Shown: one piece after another, positions 32,291 to 41,093 of the stretch
Numbering within the stretch: position 1 is the stretch's first letter
How the letters are laid out: the number at the start of each line of letters is the position of its first letter
NCBI RefSeq assembly: GCF_000277125.1
Contig: NC_016946.1
Coordinates: 3,410,001 to 3,474,000, forward strand
Source: Mycobacterium intracellulare ATCC 13950
Lineage (GTDB): Bacteria; Actinomycetota; Actinomycetes; Mycobacteriales; Mycobacteriaceae
Length of the DNA stretch: 64,000 nucleotides
Reading direction: 5' to 3'
The notes under the pieces: model-generated
Seen by the model: only the letters and a program-made list of their open reading frames with translations
The model's database searches: none
What the model was told of the DNA's origin: nothing
Made by a program: the position numbers and the translations under genes

Positions 32291-33718
32291 TCAATCGCTG
32301 CGGCGTTTGCGCAGCCAGCCCAGCGCCGCCTCGGCGGCGTGGTAGCCGCACAGTCCGTGGATGCCGGCCCCGGGCGGGGTGGACTGCGAGCACAGGTATA
32401 CCCCCGGCACACCGGTCGCGTACGGGTTGACGGAGACGCGGGGCCGCAGGATCACTTGGAGCCCGTCGTTGGCGCCGCCGATGATGTCGCCGCCGATGAA
32501 GTTGGGGTTGTAGGCCTGTAGATCGGCGGTGCCCCTGCTGACGGTGGCGACGACGCGGTCGCGGAATCCGGGCGCGAAGCGCTCGATCTGGTCAGTGATG
32601 ATCTCGGTGGCATCGCCGGTGTAGCCGAACGGCACGTGGGCGTAGGCGTAGATCGGGTTGATATTGCCCGCCGAGCGCGACGGGTCGGCCAGGTACTGCT
32701 GCCCAAGGATGATGAACGGCCGCCGGTACATCCGACCTTGCGACCGCTCGCGTTCGCTGTGTGCGATCTCGGCGAATGTCCCGCCCAGGTGCACGGTGCC
32801 GGCGTGACCGCAGTCGGGATTGGTCCAGGGAATGTGGCCCTCGATGGCGTAGTCGACCTTGAAGGCCGAGGACCCCTGGCGGTAGCGCCGGTAGGAGCGC
32901 TTGATGCGGCCGGGCATGGCGTCGCCGTAGAGCCGCAGCGTCGCGGCCGGGGTGAGGTCGAGCATGACGATGTCGGCGTCGGGAATGTCTTTGCGGCTGG
33001 TCACTGTGACGCCGGTGGTGATCGCAGCGCCGTGTTCGGCCAGGACGGCTGCTAGCGCCGCGATGATCGAACCCGATCCGCCCGCAGCCACCGGCCAGCC
33101 GTAGTGGTGCCCGCTGGCCATGAACATCAGCGCCATTGCGGCCGTCAGCGGCCGGTCGAGCCGGGTGTAAGCGTGCGCGGCCTGGCCGCCGTATAGCGCG
33201 CGCACCCGCTCGGTGCGAAACCAGCGGGCCAGCACGGTCGCCGGCAACAGCGCGCGCGGCCCGAAGGCAGCAAGCCGGATGGGGTGGTGCGGAACATGCA
33301 GGACCGGGCGCATCAGGTCTTGGCACAGCTCGTCGAAGCCGGCGGCGAGATCGCCCACCGCGAGCCGCCACCGCCGTCCGTCGGCGCCCATTTCGGCCAC
33401 GGTTCGGTCGATCGACCGGTACAGCAACCCGGCGGTGCCGTCGTCGAGCGGATGCGCGCAGTCGACCTCCGGCCACTTCCAGGTCAGCCCGTAGCTCGGC
33501 AGGTCGATCTCCTCCCAGAACGGTGAACCCACTGCCATCGGATGCGCAGCCGAGCAGACGTCGTGGATCACCCCGGGCACCGTCAGCTCGGCCGAGCGCG
33601 CTCCCCCGCCGACCGTCTCGCCGGCCTCCAGCACCTGCACGTCGACACCGTGGCGGGCGAGGTGGATCGCGGCGGCCAGCCCGTTGGGCCCGGCGCCGAC
33701 GACGACTGACCTAGCCAT
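32291..33718 (-). CDS. FAD-dependent oxidoreductase, phytoene desaturase-like
   Basis: CrtI/carotenoid-saturase-like flavoprotein (Rv1432 counterpart); 475 residues from the ATG at 33718, or 478 from the ATG at 33727. The FAD Rossmann motif VVVGAGPNGLAAAIHLARHG opens the protein, with LEAGETVGGGARS next. The C-terminal FAD motif is GVYLCSQSTPPGAGIHGLCG with YHAAEAAL. The substrate is unknown; no carotenoid genes are near, and the lipid genes around suggest a lipid or isoprenoid. The start overlaps the stop of the DUF3556 gene, so the two are translated together and may act in sequence. Confidence 0.85.
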   Translation of the reverse strand: MARSVVVGAGPNGLAAAIHLARHGVDVQVLEAGETVGGGARSAELTVPGVIHDVCSAAHPMAVGSPFWEEIDLPSYGLTWKWPEVDCAHPLDDGTAGLLYRSIDRTVAEMGADGRRWRLAVGDLAAGFDELCQDLMRPVLHVPHHPIRLAAFGPRALLPATVLARWFRTERVRALYGGQAAHAYTRLDRPLTAAMALMFMASGHHYGWPVAAGGSGSIIAALAAVLAEHGAAITTGVTVTSRKDIPDADIVMLDLTPAATLRLYGDAMPGRIKRSYRRYRQGSSAFKVDYAIEGHIPWTNPDCGHAGTVHLGGTFAEIAHSERERSQGRMYRRPFIILGQQYLADPSRSAGNINPIYAYAHVPFGYTGDATEIITDQIERFAPGFRDRVVATVSRGTADLQAYNPNFIGGDIIGGANDGLQVILRPRVSVNPYATGVPGVYLCSQSTPPGAGIHGLCGYHAAEAALGWLRKRRSD

Positions 33719-35456
33719 GGGCGTCATCAATGACGTGGACGGGGCAGTCATCGCCGGGCTCGGGCCACGGCTGGCGGGTCAGCATGTCCTTGACGTCGAC
33801 GTAGCCCGCCTCGATCAGGCCGGTCTTGGCGTCGAGGATGCGATACGACTGCCGTTGGACGTGGATGGGCTGACCCTCCAGGACGATGACCCGCAGGTCG
33901 CCGTCCTCGAAGCGGCAGCGGCGTTGCACCGCCTCCACAAGTTGCTCGTTGTGCAGGTGGCCCTCGCCGAAGTTCCACCCGACGAGCGGCCCGGCAACGA
34001 TTTCGCCCTCACGGATCTTGTAGTCGGCTTCGTCGTCGATCGCGCGCGGCAGCAGCCCGTTGAGCGCCCGGCCATGCACGTGCATCGCGCGGAAGGCGGC
34101 GATCTTGTCCGCCAAGATTTCGGCGGTTTCCGGGTCGTAGAGCCTCGCCAGCTGATTGACGACGAGCGCGGAGCTCTTCACGATGTCGGCGTCGATCTTC
34201 TCCTCGGCGCCCGCACGAAAGCACCACACGCTGGTGGCCCAGTTGCCGGCGTAGTACCGCATCGCCGGAAGGAACGAAATCTTTTCGGGGAACATGTTTC
34301 CCACGATGACCACCACCACCGCGAGGATCACGAGGGCGAGCAGCACGGGCGAGCGAAGATCGGGGGCCCGGACCGCGCCGTAATGCCCGAACAGATAGAA
34401 CAGCGAGAAGATGAAGAACACGTTCCATTCCAAGGGGACTCCCATTGGGAGGTTGGAAATGATGTTGAGATGGAACAGCACCATGAACGCGATCAGAAAC
34501 CATCGCCACGGGTGATCGGCGGCGAAGAAGACCAGCACCGTCGGAACCACGAATTCCGCTGTGGTGCCGCCGACGTGGGCCATCAGCTTGGGCAGCAGCG
34601 ACGGTCGCAGGTCGTTGACGTGGTCGAGGTAGAGCAGGTGCTTCAGCGGGGTGAACACCCGGCTTCGCAGCAGCGCGTTGTTGCTCGTCATCACCGCCAC
34701 CACGTAAGGGAAATGGTGGTTGAGCTTGGAAACCGCTGCGCCCCACCACAAGCAGAGCATGATGAGCTTGCAGGCCGCGATCTGATCGGTGAACGGGAAG
34801 AAGAACACGAACAGCTTCAGCCAATAGTGTTCGCCGCGGGCGGCCAGGAAGACCGTCTTGTCGCGTAGACCCAACAGGGCCAGCGCCACGATCGTCGGGA
34901 CGACCCGCACGGGGTCGATCAGGCCGACATCGCCCGCGGTGGTGACCGGCCCGCCGTGGCCGGGCGACAGCAGCGCCCACACCCCGCCGATCAGAACGAT
35001 GGCATACAGCGCGACGTCGAAGGCGGTGCGCGTGTCGCCGCGGGTGAACGGAACCTTGCCGGGCCAGGCCGGGAGCCGAATTGTGTTGGGTCGCAACCAG
35101 TAAAGGATGCCGCCGATCGGTGGCATGAACCGCCCGGTCAGCGGCCCGGATCCGCAGCCGAGGCCGGTGACCTCGAACAGCAGCGTGAAGATGACGACCT
35201 TCTGGTAGACGATGGGTTGCGTCCACCAGTCGCCGATGCGGCCCAGACCGCCCAGGCCGGGGGTTAGCGAGATGATCGCGGCGGGGGCGGCGACGTAGAG
35301 GGCGATCTTGAGCAGGTAGAGCAAATACACCGCGTATGGCGTGCCGAAGCCGTGTTCCGCCCAGTGCCGGGTCACGACTTGCAGCCGGGTGGCCCGGGGC
35401 AACGTGGGCCAGGTGCTGCGGTCGACGTCCGGAAGCTCCGGTGACATGAATCCCAT
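33711..35456 (-). CDS. DUF3556 polytopic membrane protein
   Basis: Counterpart of Rv1431; function unknown. It has 581 residues. Residues 40-400 contain about nine to ten membrane spans. The remaining 180 residues are soluble and cytoplasmic, with FGEGHLHNEQLVEAVQRRC and LIEAGYVDVKDMLTRQPW. Within the membrane part, an AEFVVPTVLVFFAADHPW segment followed by FMVLFHLNIISNLPMGVPLE resembles the helices of HTTM/vitamin K-dependent carboxylase-like proteins. This likeness is my reading, not an established assignment. It lies in an operon with the CrtI-like oxidoreductase and is divergent from the acyltransferase at 35636. Confidence 0.8.
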   Translation of the reverse strand: MGFMSPELPDVDRSTWPTLPRATRLQVVTRHWAEHGFGTPYAVYLLYLLKIALYVAAPAAIISLTPGLGGLGRIGDWWTQPIVYQKVVIFTLLFEVTGLGCGSGPLTGRFMPPIGGILYWLRPNTIRLPAWPGKVPFTRGDTRTAFDVALYAIVLIGGVWALLSPGHGGPVTTAGDVGLIDPVRVVPTIVALALLGLRDKTVFLAARGEHYWLKLFVFFFPFTDQIAACKLIMLCLWWGAAVSKLNHHFPYVVAVMTSNNALLRSRVFTPLKHLLYLDHVNDLRPSLLPKLMAHVGGTTAEFVVPTVLVFFAADHPWRWFLIAFMVLFHLNIISNLPMGVPLEWNVFFIFSLFYLFGHYGAVRAPDLRSPVLLALVILAVVVVIVGNMFPEKISFLPAMRYYAGNWATSVWCFRAGAEEKIDADIVKSSALVVNQLARLYDPETAEILADKIAAFRAMHVHGRALNGLLPRAIDDEADYKIREGEIVAGPLVGWNFGEGHLHNEQLVEAVQRRCRFEDGDLRVIVLEGQPIHVQRQSYRILDAKTGLIEAGYVDVKDMLTRQPWPEPGDDCPVHVIDDAHG

Positions 35457-35635
35457 GGGCGGCCTCGTTCCTGTCGGAAAACCAGCTGGCCCATCGAATG
35501 TATCGGCACCGCAGCCGACTCAACGGCTTACGCGGGCGAAAATGCCGAAACACCATGACGTCGGCGCTTCCTTGGTCGCTACCATCGAGGGACTCGACTC
35601 GGCACCTGGCCCGGCGCGAGCGTTAAGGGAGGAAC

Positions 35636-36445
35636 GTGACCGACAGCGACAACGCCGATGGCGGGGACATCGGCAAATTCGACCCCGTCTTGACCCAGCG
35701 CCTGATGGCGGTGATGCGCCCGGTCTTGAAGACGTACTTCCGGTCGGAGGTACACGGCTTGGACTCGTTCCCGCCCGGCGGTGCGCTGGTGGTCGGTAAC
35801 CACTCGGGCGGCATGTTCCCGATGGACGTCCCGATCTTCAGCGCCCACTTCTACGACAAGCTCGGCTACGACCGGCCGGTCTACACGCTGAGCCACGACA
35901 TCCTCATGACGGGCCCCACCGCGGACTTCTTCCGGCGTACCGGATACATCCGGGCCAATCGGGAGAACGCGGCCGTCGCGCTGCGGTCCGGCGGGGTGGT
36001 GATCGTGTTCCCCGGCGGCGACTACGACGCCTACCGGCCCACGCTGTCGGAGAACGTCATCGACTTCAACGGCCGCAAGGGTTACGTCCGCACCGCGATC
36101 GACGCCGGCGTCCCGATCGTGCCCGCGGTGTCGATCGGCGGGCAGGAGACGCAGCTCTACCTGACGCGCGGCACCTGGCTGGCCGAGCGGCTGGGCATCA
36201 AACGGTTGCTGCGCAGCGCGATTCTGCCGGTGTCGTTCGGTTTCCCCTTCGGCCTGAGTGCGGTCATCCCACCCAACCTGCCGCTGCCGACCAAGATCGT
36301 GACCCGGGTGCTGGAGCCGATCGACATCGCCGGGAAGTTCGGCGAGGACCCCGACATCGACGAGGTCGACGAGTACGTGCGCTCGGTGATGCAGGAGGCG
36401 CTGACCGAGCTCGCCGCCAAGCGCCGGTTCCCGATCCTCGGCTGA
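35636..36445 (+). CDS. Lysophospholipid/glycerolipid acyltransferase (PlsC-like)
   Basis: Membrane-associated acyltransferase of the LPLAT superfamily (Rv1428c counterpart); 269 residues. The GTG at 35636 follows the strong ribosome-binding site AAGGGAGGAAC. The catalytic block is VVGNHSGGMFPMDVP (N55, H56, D64), with the His-Asp gap of seven residues instead of the HX4D of classic PlsC. The glycerolipid-binding block is VIVFPGGDYDAYRP. This variant is seen in plant/animal DGAT-like LPLATs. The stop is three bases before fadD12, whose product could supply its acyl-CoA. Confidence 0.87.
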   Translation: MTDSDNADGGDIGKFDPVLTQRLMAVMRPVLKTYFRSEVHGLDSFPPGGALVVGNHSGGMFPMDVPIFSAHFYDKLGYDRPVYTLSHDILMTGPTADFFRRTGYIRANRENAAVALRSGGVVIVFPGGDYDAYRPTLSENVIDFNGRKGYVRTAIDAGVPIVPAVSIGGQETQLYLTRGTWLAERLGIKRLLRSAILPVSFGFPFGLSAVIPPNLPLPTKIVTRVLEPIDIAGKFGEDPDIDEVDEYVRSVMQEALTELAAKRRFPILG

Positions 36446-36448
36446 GTC

Positions 36449-38068
36449 ATGCCAAACCCTTTGAGCGAGACCCTTGGTCTGATCGGCACCATGCGCCGCG
36501 CCGGACTGATCGCGCCCATGCGCCCGGATCGCTACGTGCGGATCGCCGCGGCCATGCGCCGCGAAGGCATGGGCATGACGTCAGGGTTCGCCAGCGCCGC
36601 CCAACGCTGCCCGGATCGGCCCGGGCTGATCGACGAGCGGGGCAGCCTGACCTGGCGCGAACTCGATGAGCGGTGCAACGCGCTCGCCGCGGCGCTGCAG
36701 GGGTTGCCGTCGGGCCAGCCCCGCGTCATCGGGATCATGTGCCGCAATCACCGCGGTTTCGTCGAGGCGTTGGTGGCCGCCGACCGGATCGGCTCGGACA
36801 TCCTGCTGCTCAACACGTCGTTCGCCGGGCCGGCGCTGGCCGACGTGGTGACCCGCGAGGGCGTCGACGCCGTCATCTACGACGAGGAGTTCACCGAGAC
36901 GGTGGACCGCGCGCTGGCCGGCACGCCTGACGCGACCCGCATCTTGGCGTGGACCGATGCCGAGCATGAGCGCACGGTCGAGGGGCTGATCGCGGCCCGG
37001 GCAGGCGCTCAACCCCAGCGCACCGGGCGCAAGGGCAAGATGATCCTGCTCACCTCCGGCACCACCGGAACGCCCAAGGGCGCCAAGCAATCTGGCGGCA
37101 ACGCGGGAATCGGAACGCTGAAGGCGATCCTGGACCGCACGCCGTGGCGGGCGGAGGAGCCCATCGTGATCGTGGCGCCGATGTTCCACGCCTGGGGCTT
37201 TTCCCAGCTGCTGCTCGCGGCGTCGTTCGCCTGCCCGGTGATCACCCGGCGCAAATTCGACCCGGAGGCCACCCTGGACCTTATCGACCGGCACAAGGCG
37301 ACCGGCCTGGTGGTGGTGCCGGTGATGTTCGACCGGATCATGGATCTGCCGACCGAGGTGCGGCGCCGCTACAGCGGCCGGTCCCTGCGGTTCGCCGCGG
37401 CATCCGGTTCGCGGATGCGCCCCGACGTCGTCACCGCGTTCATGGACGAGTTCGGCGACGTGATCTACAACAACTACAACGCCACCGAGGCGGGCATGAT
37501 CGCCACCGCCACGCCGGCCGACCTGCGCGCGGCGCCCGACACCGCGGGCCGGCCCGCCGGTGGAACCGAAATCCGCATCCTGGACCCGGAATTCAACGAG
37601 CTGCCCGCCGGCGAGGTCGGCAGCATCTACGTGCGCAACAACACCCAGTTCGACGGCTACACCTCGGGCAGCACGAAAGACTTTCACGCCGGATTCATGT
37701 CGTCGGGCGACGTCGGGTATCTGGATTCCGCGGGCCGGCTGTTCGTCGTCGGCCGCGACGACGAGATGATCGTGTCCGGCGGCGAGAACGTCTACCCGAT
37801 CGAGGTGGAGAAGGCGCTCGCAGCACATCCCGACGTGGCCGAGGCGGCGGTGATCGGCGTCGACGACGAACAATACGGCCAGCGGCTGGCGGCGTTCGTG
37901 GTGCTGGAGCCGGGCGCCGGCGCTACCCCCGACGCCCTCAAGCAACACGTGCGGGACAACCTCGCCAACTACAAGGTGCCGCGCGAGATCGCGGTCCTGG
38001 ATGAACTCCCCCGCAGCAGCACGGGCAAGATCCTGCGCGCGGAGCTGCGAGCACGGGTCGGCGGCTGA
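36449..38068 (+). CDS. fadD12: Long-chain fatty acyl-CoA synthetase FadD12
   Basis: ANL-superfamily acyl-CoA synthetase that activates fatty acids via acyl-adenylate; 539 residues. The AMP-binding P-loop is LTSGTTGTPKGAK (201-213). YNATEAGM, the adenine-site motif SSGDVGYLDSAGRLFVVGRDD and the C-terminal lysine motif ELPRSSTGKILRAELR are all intact, so the enzyme should be active. It starts three bases after the acyltransferase stop and shares one base with the next gene (TGATG). Counterpart of Rv1427c. Confidence 0.93.
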   Translation: MPNPLSETLGLIGTMRRAGLIAPMRPDRYVRIAAAMRREGMGMTSGFASAAQRCPDRPGLIDERGSLTWRELDERCNALAAALQGLPSGQPRVIGIMCRNHRGFVEALVAADRIGSDILLLNTSFAGPALADVVTREGVDAVIYDEEFTETVDRALAGTPDATRILAWTDAEHERTVEGLIAARAGAQPQRTGRKGKMILLTSGTTGTPKGAKQSGGNAGIGTLKAILDRTPWRAEEPIVIVAPMFHAWGFSQLLLAASFACPVITRRKFDPEATLDLIDRHKATGLVVVPVMFDRIMDLPTEVRRRYSGRSLRFAAASGSRMRPDVVTAFMDEFGDVIYNNYNATEAGMIATATPADLRAAPDTAGRPAGGTEIRILDPEFNELPAGEVGSIYVRNNTQFDGYTSGSTKDFHAGFMSSGDVGYLDSAGRLFVVGRDDEMIVSGGENVYPIEVEKALAAHPDVAEAAVIGVDDEQYGQRLAAFVVLEPGAGATPDALKQHVRDNLANYKVPREIAVLDELPRSSTGKILRAELRARVGG

Positions 38069-39339
38069 TGCGGTTCACCCGGATGATCAGAAGGCCCAGG
38101 CCACTGGTGCGCGCCACGCTGGAATTGGCCAACGCCGCCAACGGTTTACGGCCGCTGGCCCGCAAGGGCTACAGCACGGTGCTGGTCTTCTGGTTCGGGT
38201 GGCCGGCGTCCGAGGTGCCGGGCGTGTACTTCTCCGCTTCGCTTTTGGACGTGCTGCGGCGCGGGCGGCGCGGCGACTTCGCGGGACGTCGCGGGAAGGT
38301 GGCGCTGGCGCTGACGGCGGCGTCCTGGGCCATCCTGGCGGTGATCAAGTATCGCGGCGTGACGACCCCCGGGCCGGTGCTGGAGGCGGGGCTGCGCGAG
38401 CAACTCGGCGACGACTATGAAGAGGCGCTCGACAAGCTGCCGCAGACCAAGCCCACCCGCAGCGGGCGTCGCACCCTGCCGCTGGGGAATACGGTGGCGC
38501 GGCGCCGCTACGTCGAGAAGACGAACGTGGTGTCCTACGGGCCGCACCGCCGCGCCAATCTGGCCGACATCTGGCGCCGCCACGATCTACCGCGCGACGG
38601 CAAGGCGCCGGTGCTGGTGCAGGTGCCCGGCGGCGCGTGGGTGATCGGAATGCGCCGGCCCCAGGCCTATCCGCTGATGAGTCACCTGGCCGCGCGCGGT
38701 TGGGTGTGCGTGTCCATCGGCTACCGGGTGTCGCCGCGGCACACCTGGCCCGACCACATCGTCGACGTCAAGCGCGCGCTGGCCTGGGTGAAGGAGAACA
38801 TCTCCCGCTACGGCGGGGATCCGAATTTCGTGGCGATCACGGGCGGTTCGGCCGGTGGCCATCTGTGTTCGCTGGCGGCGCTGACACCCAACGACCCGGC
38901 GTTCCAGCCCGGCTTCGAGGAGGCCGACACGTCGGTGGTCGCCGCGGTCCCGGTGTACGGGCGCTACGACTGGTTTTCCACCGAGGGCGAGGGCCGGCGC
39001 GAATTCGTGGAGTTGCTCCAAAAGTTCGTCGTCAAGCGGAAATTCAGCACCCACCGCGACATCTACGTCGACGCCTCACCGATCCGTCGGCTCCGCGCCG
39101 ACGCGCCACCCTTCTTCGTCCTGCACGGGCACGACGATTCGCTGATCCCGGTGGGCGAGGCGCAGGAGTTCGTCGAGGAGCTGCGCGCGGTGTCCAAGTC
39201 ACCGGTCGCCTACGCCGAATTGCCGCACGCCCAACACGCTTTCGACATCTTCAGTTCCCCGCGGGCCCACCGTTCCGCGGAGGCCGTGGCGCGGTTCTTG
39301 TCGTGGGTGTACGCGACGCGTCCGCCCCAGCGCGACTAG
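38068..39339 (+). CDS. lipO: Alpha/beta-hydrolase esterase, LipO-like
   Basis: Hormone-sensitive-lipase-like serine hydrolase (Rv1426c counterpart); 423 residues. An N-terminal region of about 140 residues with one hydrophobic helix (VALALTAASWAILAVIKY) precedes the hydrolase domain. The nucleophile is Ser261 in TGGSAGGH; the acid is in HGHDDSLIP (about D356-D357); the base is the His in LPHAQHAF. The usual oxyanion HGGG is replaced by PGGA (187-190). It probably hydrolyses acyl esters at the membrane. Last gene of plsC-like/fadD12/lipO. Confidence 0.88.
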   Translation: MRFTRMIRRPRPLVRATLELANAANGLRPLARKGYSTVLVFWFGWPASEVPGVYFSASLLDVLRRGRRGDFAGRRGKVALALTAASWAILAVIKYRGVTTPGPVLEAGLREQLGDDYEEALDKLPQTKPTRSGRRTLPLGNTVARRRYVEKTNVVSYGPHRRANLADIWRRHDLPRDGKAPVLVQVPGGAWVIGMRRPQAYPLMSHLAARGWVCVSIGYRVSPRHTWPDHIVDVKRALAWVKENISRYGGDPNFVAITGGSAGGHLCSLAALTPNDPAFQPGFEEADTSVVAAVPVYGRYDWFSTEGEGRREFVELLQKFVVKRKFSTHRDIYVDASPIRRLRADAPPFFVLHGHDDSLIPVGEAQEFVEELRAVSKSPVAYAELPHAQHAFDIFSSPRAHRSAEAVARFLSWVYATRPPQRD

Positions 39340-39469
39340 GACCGCTTTCGGCCGACCGAGGCGGTGCCCCGAGCCGTGCGCGTTCCGGCGCCGCGGCCCG
39401 CGCGCGCTCCCGCGCCCCGAGCCGCCCGCGCTCCCGGCGACACGAGCCGCCCGCGCTCCCGCCGACACG

Positions 39470-39487
39470 GTTTCGGATATCGGAAAC
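39470..39487. promoter_or_regulatory. Near-perfect palindrome upstream of the REP13E12 gene
   Basis: GTTTCGGATATCGGAAAC is symmetric at 16 of 18 positions and AT-richer than the surrounding repeats. It lies about 85 bases before the gene start, upstream of the likely -10 box. Either an operator or part of the element boundary. Confidence 0.35.
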
Positions 39488-39559
39488 GGATATTGAATTC
39501 CCTTGTGTCACTGTGGCTTCTGTGGTCACAATGCGGGGTTTTGTGTCGGTGGGCCTCGA

Positions 39560-39565
39560 TAGGTT
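39560..39565 (+). promoter_or_regulatory. -10 element of the REP13E12 gene (leaderless geometry)
   Basis: TAGGTT ends six bases before the ATG at 39572, and no ribosome-binding site is present. Confidence 0.45.
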
Positions 39566-39571
39566 CGTGGT

Positions 39572-40969
39572 ATGAGTTCGGGCGGCATCATCGATCGGGA
39601 CGCGATCAGCGCGGCCTTCGACGCGCTTGATGCCGCGATCGAGGGCGTGGCGGGGCTGAGTTTTGATGCGCTGGCTCCTCGGGAGTGCCTGGCGCTGTTA
39701 GAGCGCTGCGAAAAGACGCGCCGCCGGCTGCCGGTGGCTGAGCATGCGTTGATCAATCACCTGGCCCGCCAAGCCAGCATCCAAGAACTCGGCGGCCCGC
39801 TGGATCAGGCGATCGCCGACCGGCTGCGGATCAGCCACACCGAGGCCGCCCGGCGGGTCAAAGACGCCGCCGATCTGGGCCCGCGCCACGGCCTGACCGG
39901 TGAACCCTTGCCCCCGGTGTTGGCCGCCACCGCCGCCGCCCAGGCCCGCGGTGAACTCGGCGCCGCCCATGTCGCGGTGATCCGCCGATTCTTTCGCCGC
40001 CTGCCCGGCTGGATCGACCCAGCCACCCGCGAGCGCGTCGAGGCCGACCTGGCCGGCCACGCCGCCTATCACCGGCCCGACGAACTCGACGGCCTGGCCC
40101 GCGTCCTGGAAGATTGCCTCAATCCCGACGGCCTTTTCACCGATGAGGACCGCGCCCGCAGCCGCGGGGTGACCCTAGGCAAACAACAGGCCGACGGCAT
40201 GTCGGAGTTGCGGGGCCTGATCACCCCCGAACTACGCGCCACGCTGGAAGCCGTGGAAGCCAAACTCGGCGCCCCGGGCATGTGCAACCCGCTCGACGAC
40301 ACCCCGTGCGTCGACGGGACGCCCAGCCAAGCCGCCATCGACCGTGATACCCGCTCGGCTGCTCAGCGCGGCCATGACGCCCTGCTGGCCGGGCTGCGTG
40401 GGCTGTTGGCCTCCGGGGAGTTGGGTCAGCACAACGGGTTACCGGCCTCCATCATCGTCACCACCACCCTGGCCGAGTTGGAGGCCGCCGCCGGGCGAGC
40501 CCTGACCGGCGGGGGCACCATCCTGCCGATGAGTGAGGTCATCCGCCTGGCCCGCCACGCCCATCACTACCTGGCGATTTTCGATAAGGGCAAGGCCCTG
40601 GCGTTGTATCACACCAAGCGGCTGGCTTCCCCGGGACAACGAATCGTGTTGTACGCCAAGGACCGCGGCTGCACCGCCCCGGGCTGCACCGTGTCGGGTT
40701 ACTACTGCGAAGTCCACCACACCACCGACTACAGCAAGTGTCACAGCACCGACATCAACCAGCTCACCTTCGCCTGCGGCCCCCATCACCGCATGCTCAA
40801 CCCCGGCGGCTGGACCACCCGCAAAAACCCCCGCGGCGACACCGAATGGAAACCACCACCCCACCTCGAGCGCGGCCAACCCCGCACCAACACCTACCAC
40901 CACCCCGAAAAACTCCTCCACCACGAACACCACGACGACGCAGAAGCCGACAATCCCGGCGCCGCATAA
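39572..40969 (+). CDS. REP13E12-family protein, DUF222 plus HNH endonuclease domain
   Basis: Member of the multicopy 13E12 repeat family of mycobacteria; 465 residues, full length. The N-terminal two-thirds is the DUF222 helical domain ([38 protein letters not shown]). The C-terminal HNH domain (about 365-410) has [21 protein letters not shown], with its Cys pair and His-His, then [14 protein letters not shown]. The tail is His/Asp-rich ([14 protein letters not shown]). It is probably a DNA nuclease or a relic of a mobile element. It stands alone between lipO and the WS/DGAT gene, which are neighbours in H37Rv as I recall, and so looks inserted. Confidence 0.9.
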   Translation: MSSGGIIDRDAISAAFDALDAAIEGVAGLSFDALAPRECLALLERCEKTRRRLPVAEHALINHLARQASIQELGGPLDQAIADRLRISHTEAARRVKDAADLGPRHGLTGEPLPPVLAATAAAQARGELGAAHVAVIRRFFRRLPGWIDPATRERVEADLAGHAAYHRPDELDGLARVLEDCLNPDGLFTDEDRARSRGVTLGKQQADGMSELRGLITPELRATLEAVEAKLGAPGMCNPLDDTPCVDGTPSQAAIDRDTRSAAQRGHDALLAGLRGLLASGELGQHNGLPASIIVTTTLAELEAAAGRALTGGGTILPMSEVIRLARHAHHYLAIFDKGKALALYHTKRLASPGQRIVLYAKDRGCTAPGCTVSGYYCEVHHTTDYSKCHSTDINQLTFACGPHHRMLNPGGWTTRKNPRGDTEWKPPPHLERGQPRTNTYHHPEKLLHHEHHDDAEADNPGAA

Positions 40970-40977
40970 CACTTTTT

Positions 40978-41001
40978 GCCATCGCTGCTAGCTCCGATGG
41001 C
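40978..41001. terminator. Hairpin after the REP13E12 gene
   Basis: GCCATCG (40978-40984) pairs with CGATGGC (40995-41001) around a 10-base loop. It lies just after the stop codon and between convergent genes. No T-tract follows on the plus strand, so it would act as a U-less mycobacterial terminator, or it is an element-end structure. Confidence 0.4.
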
Positions 41002-41093
41002 GCCGACCCGCCTCGCCCGGCTGCGCCGCGCTCGCGATCGCCGCTAGGTCAAATGGCGGCGCCTCATAGTCGTGAGATCGCCTGGCAGCAGGC

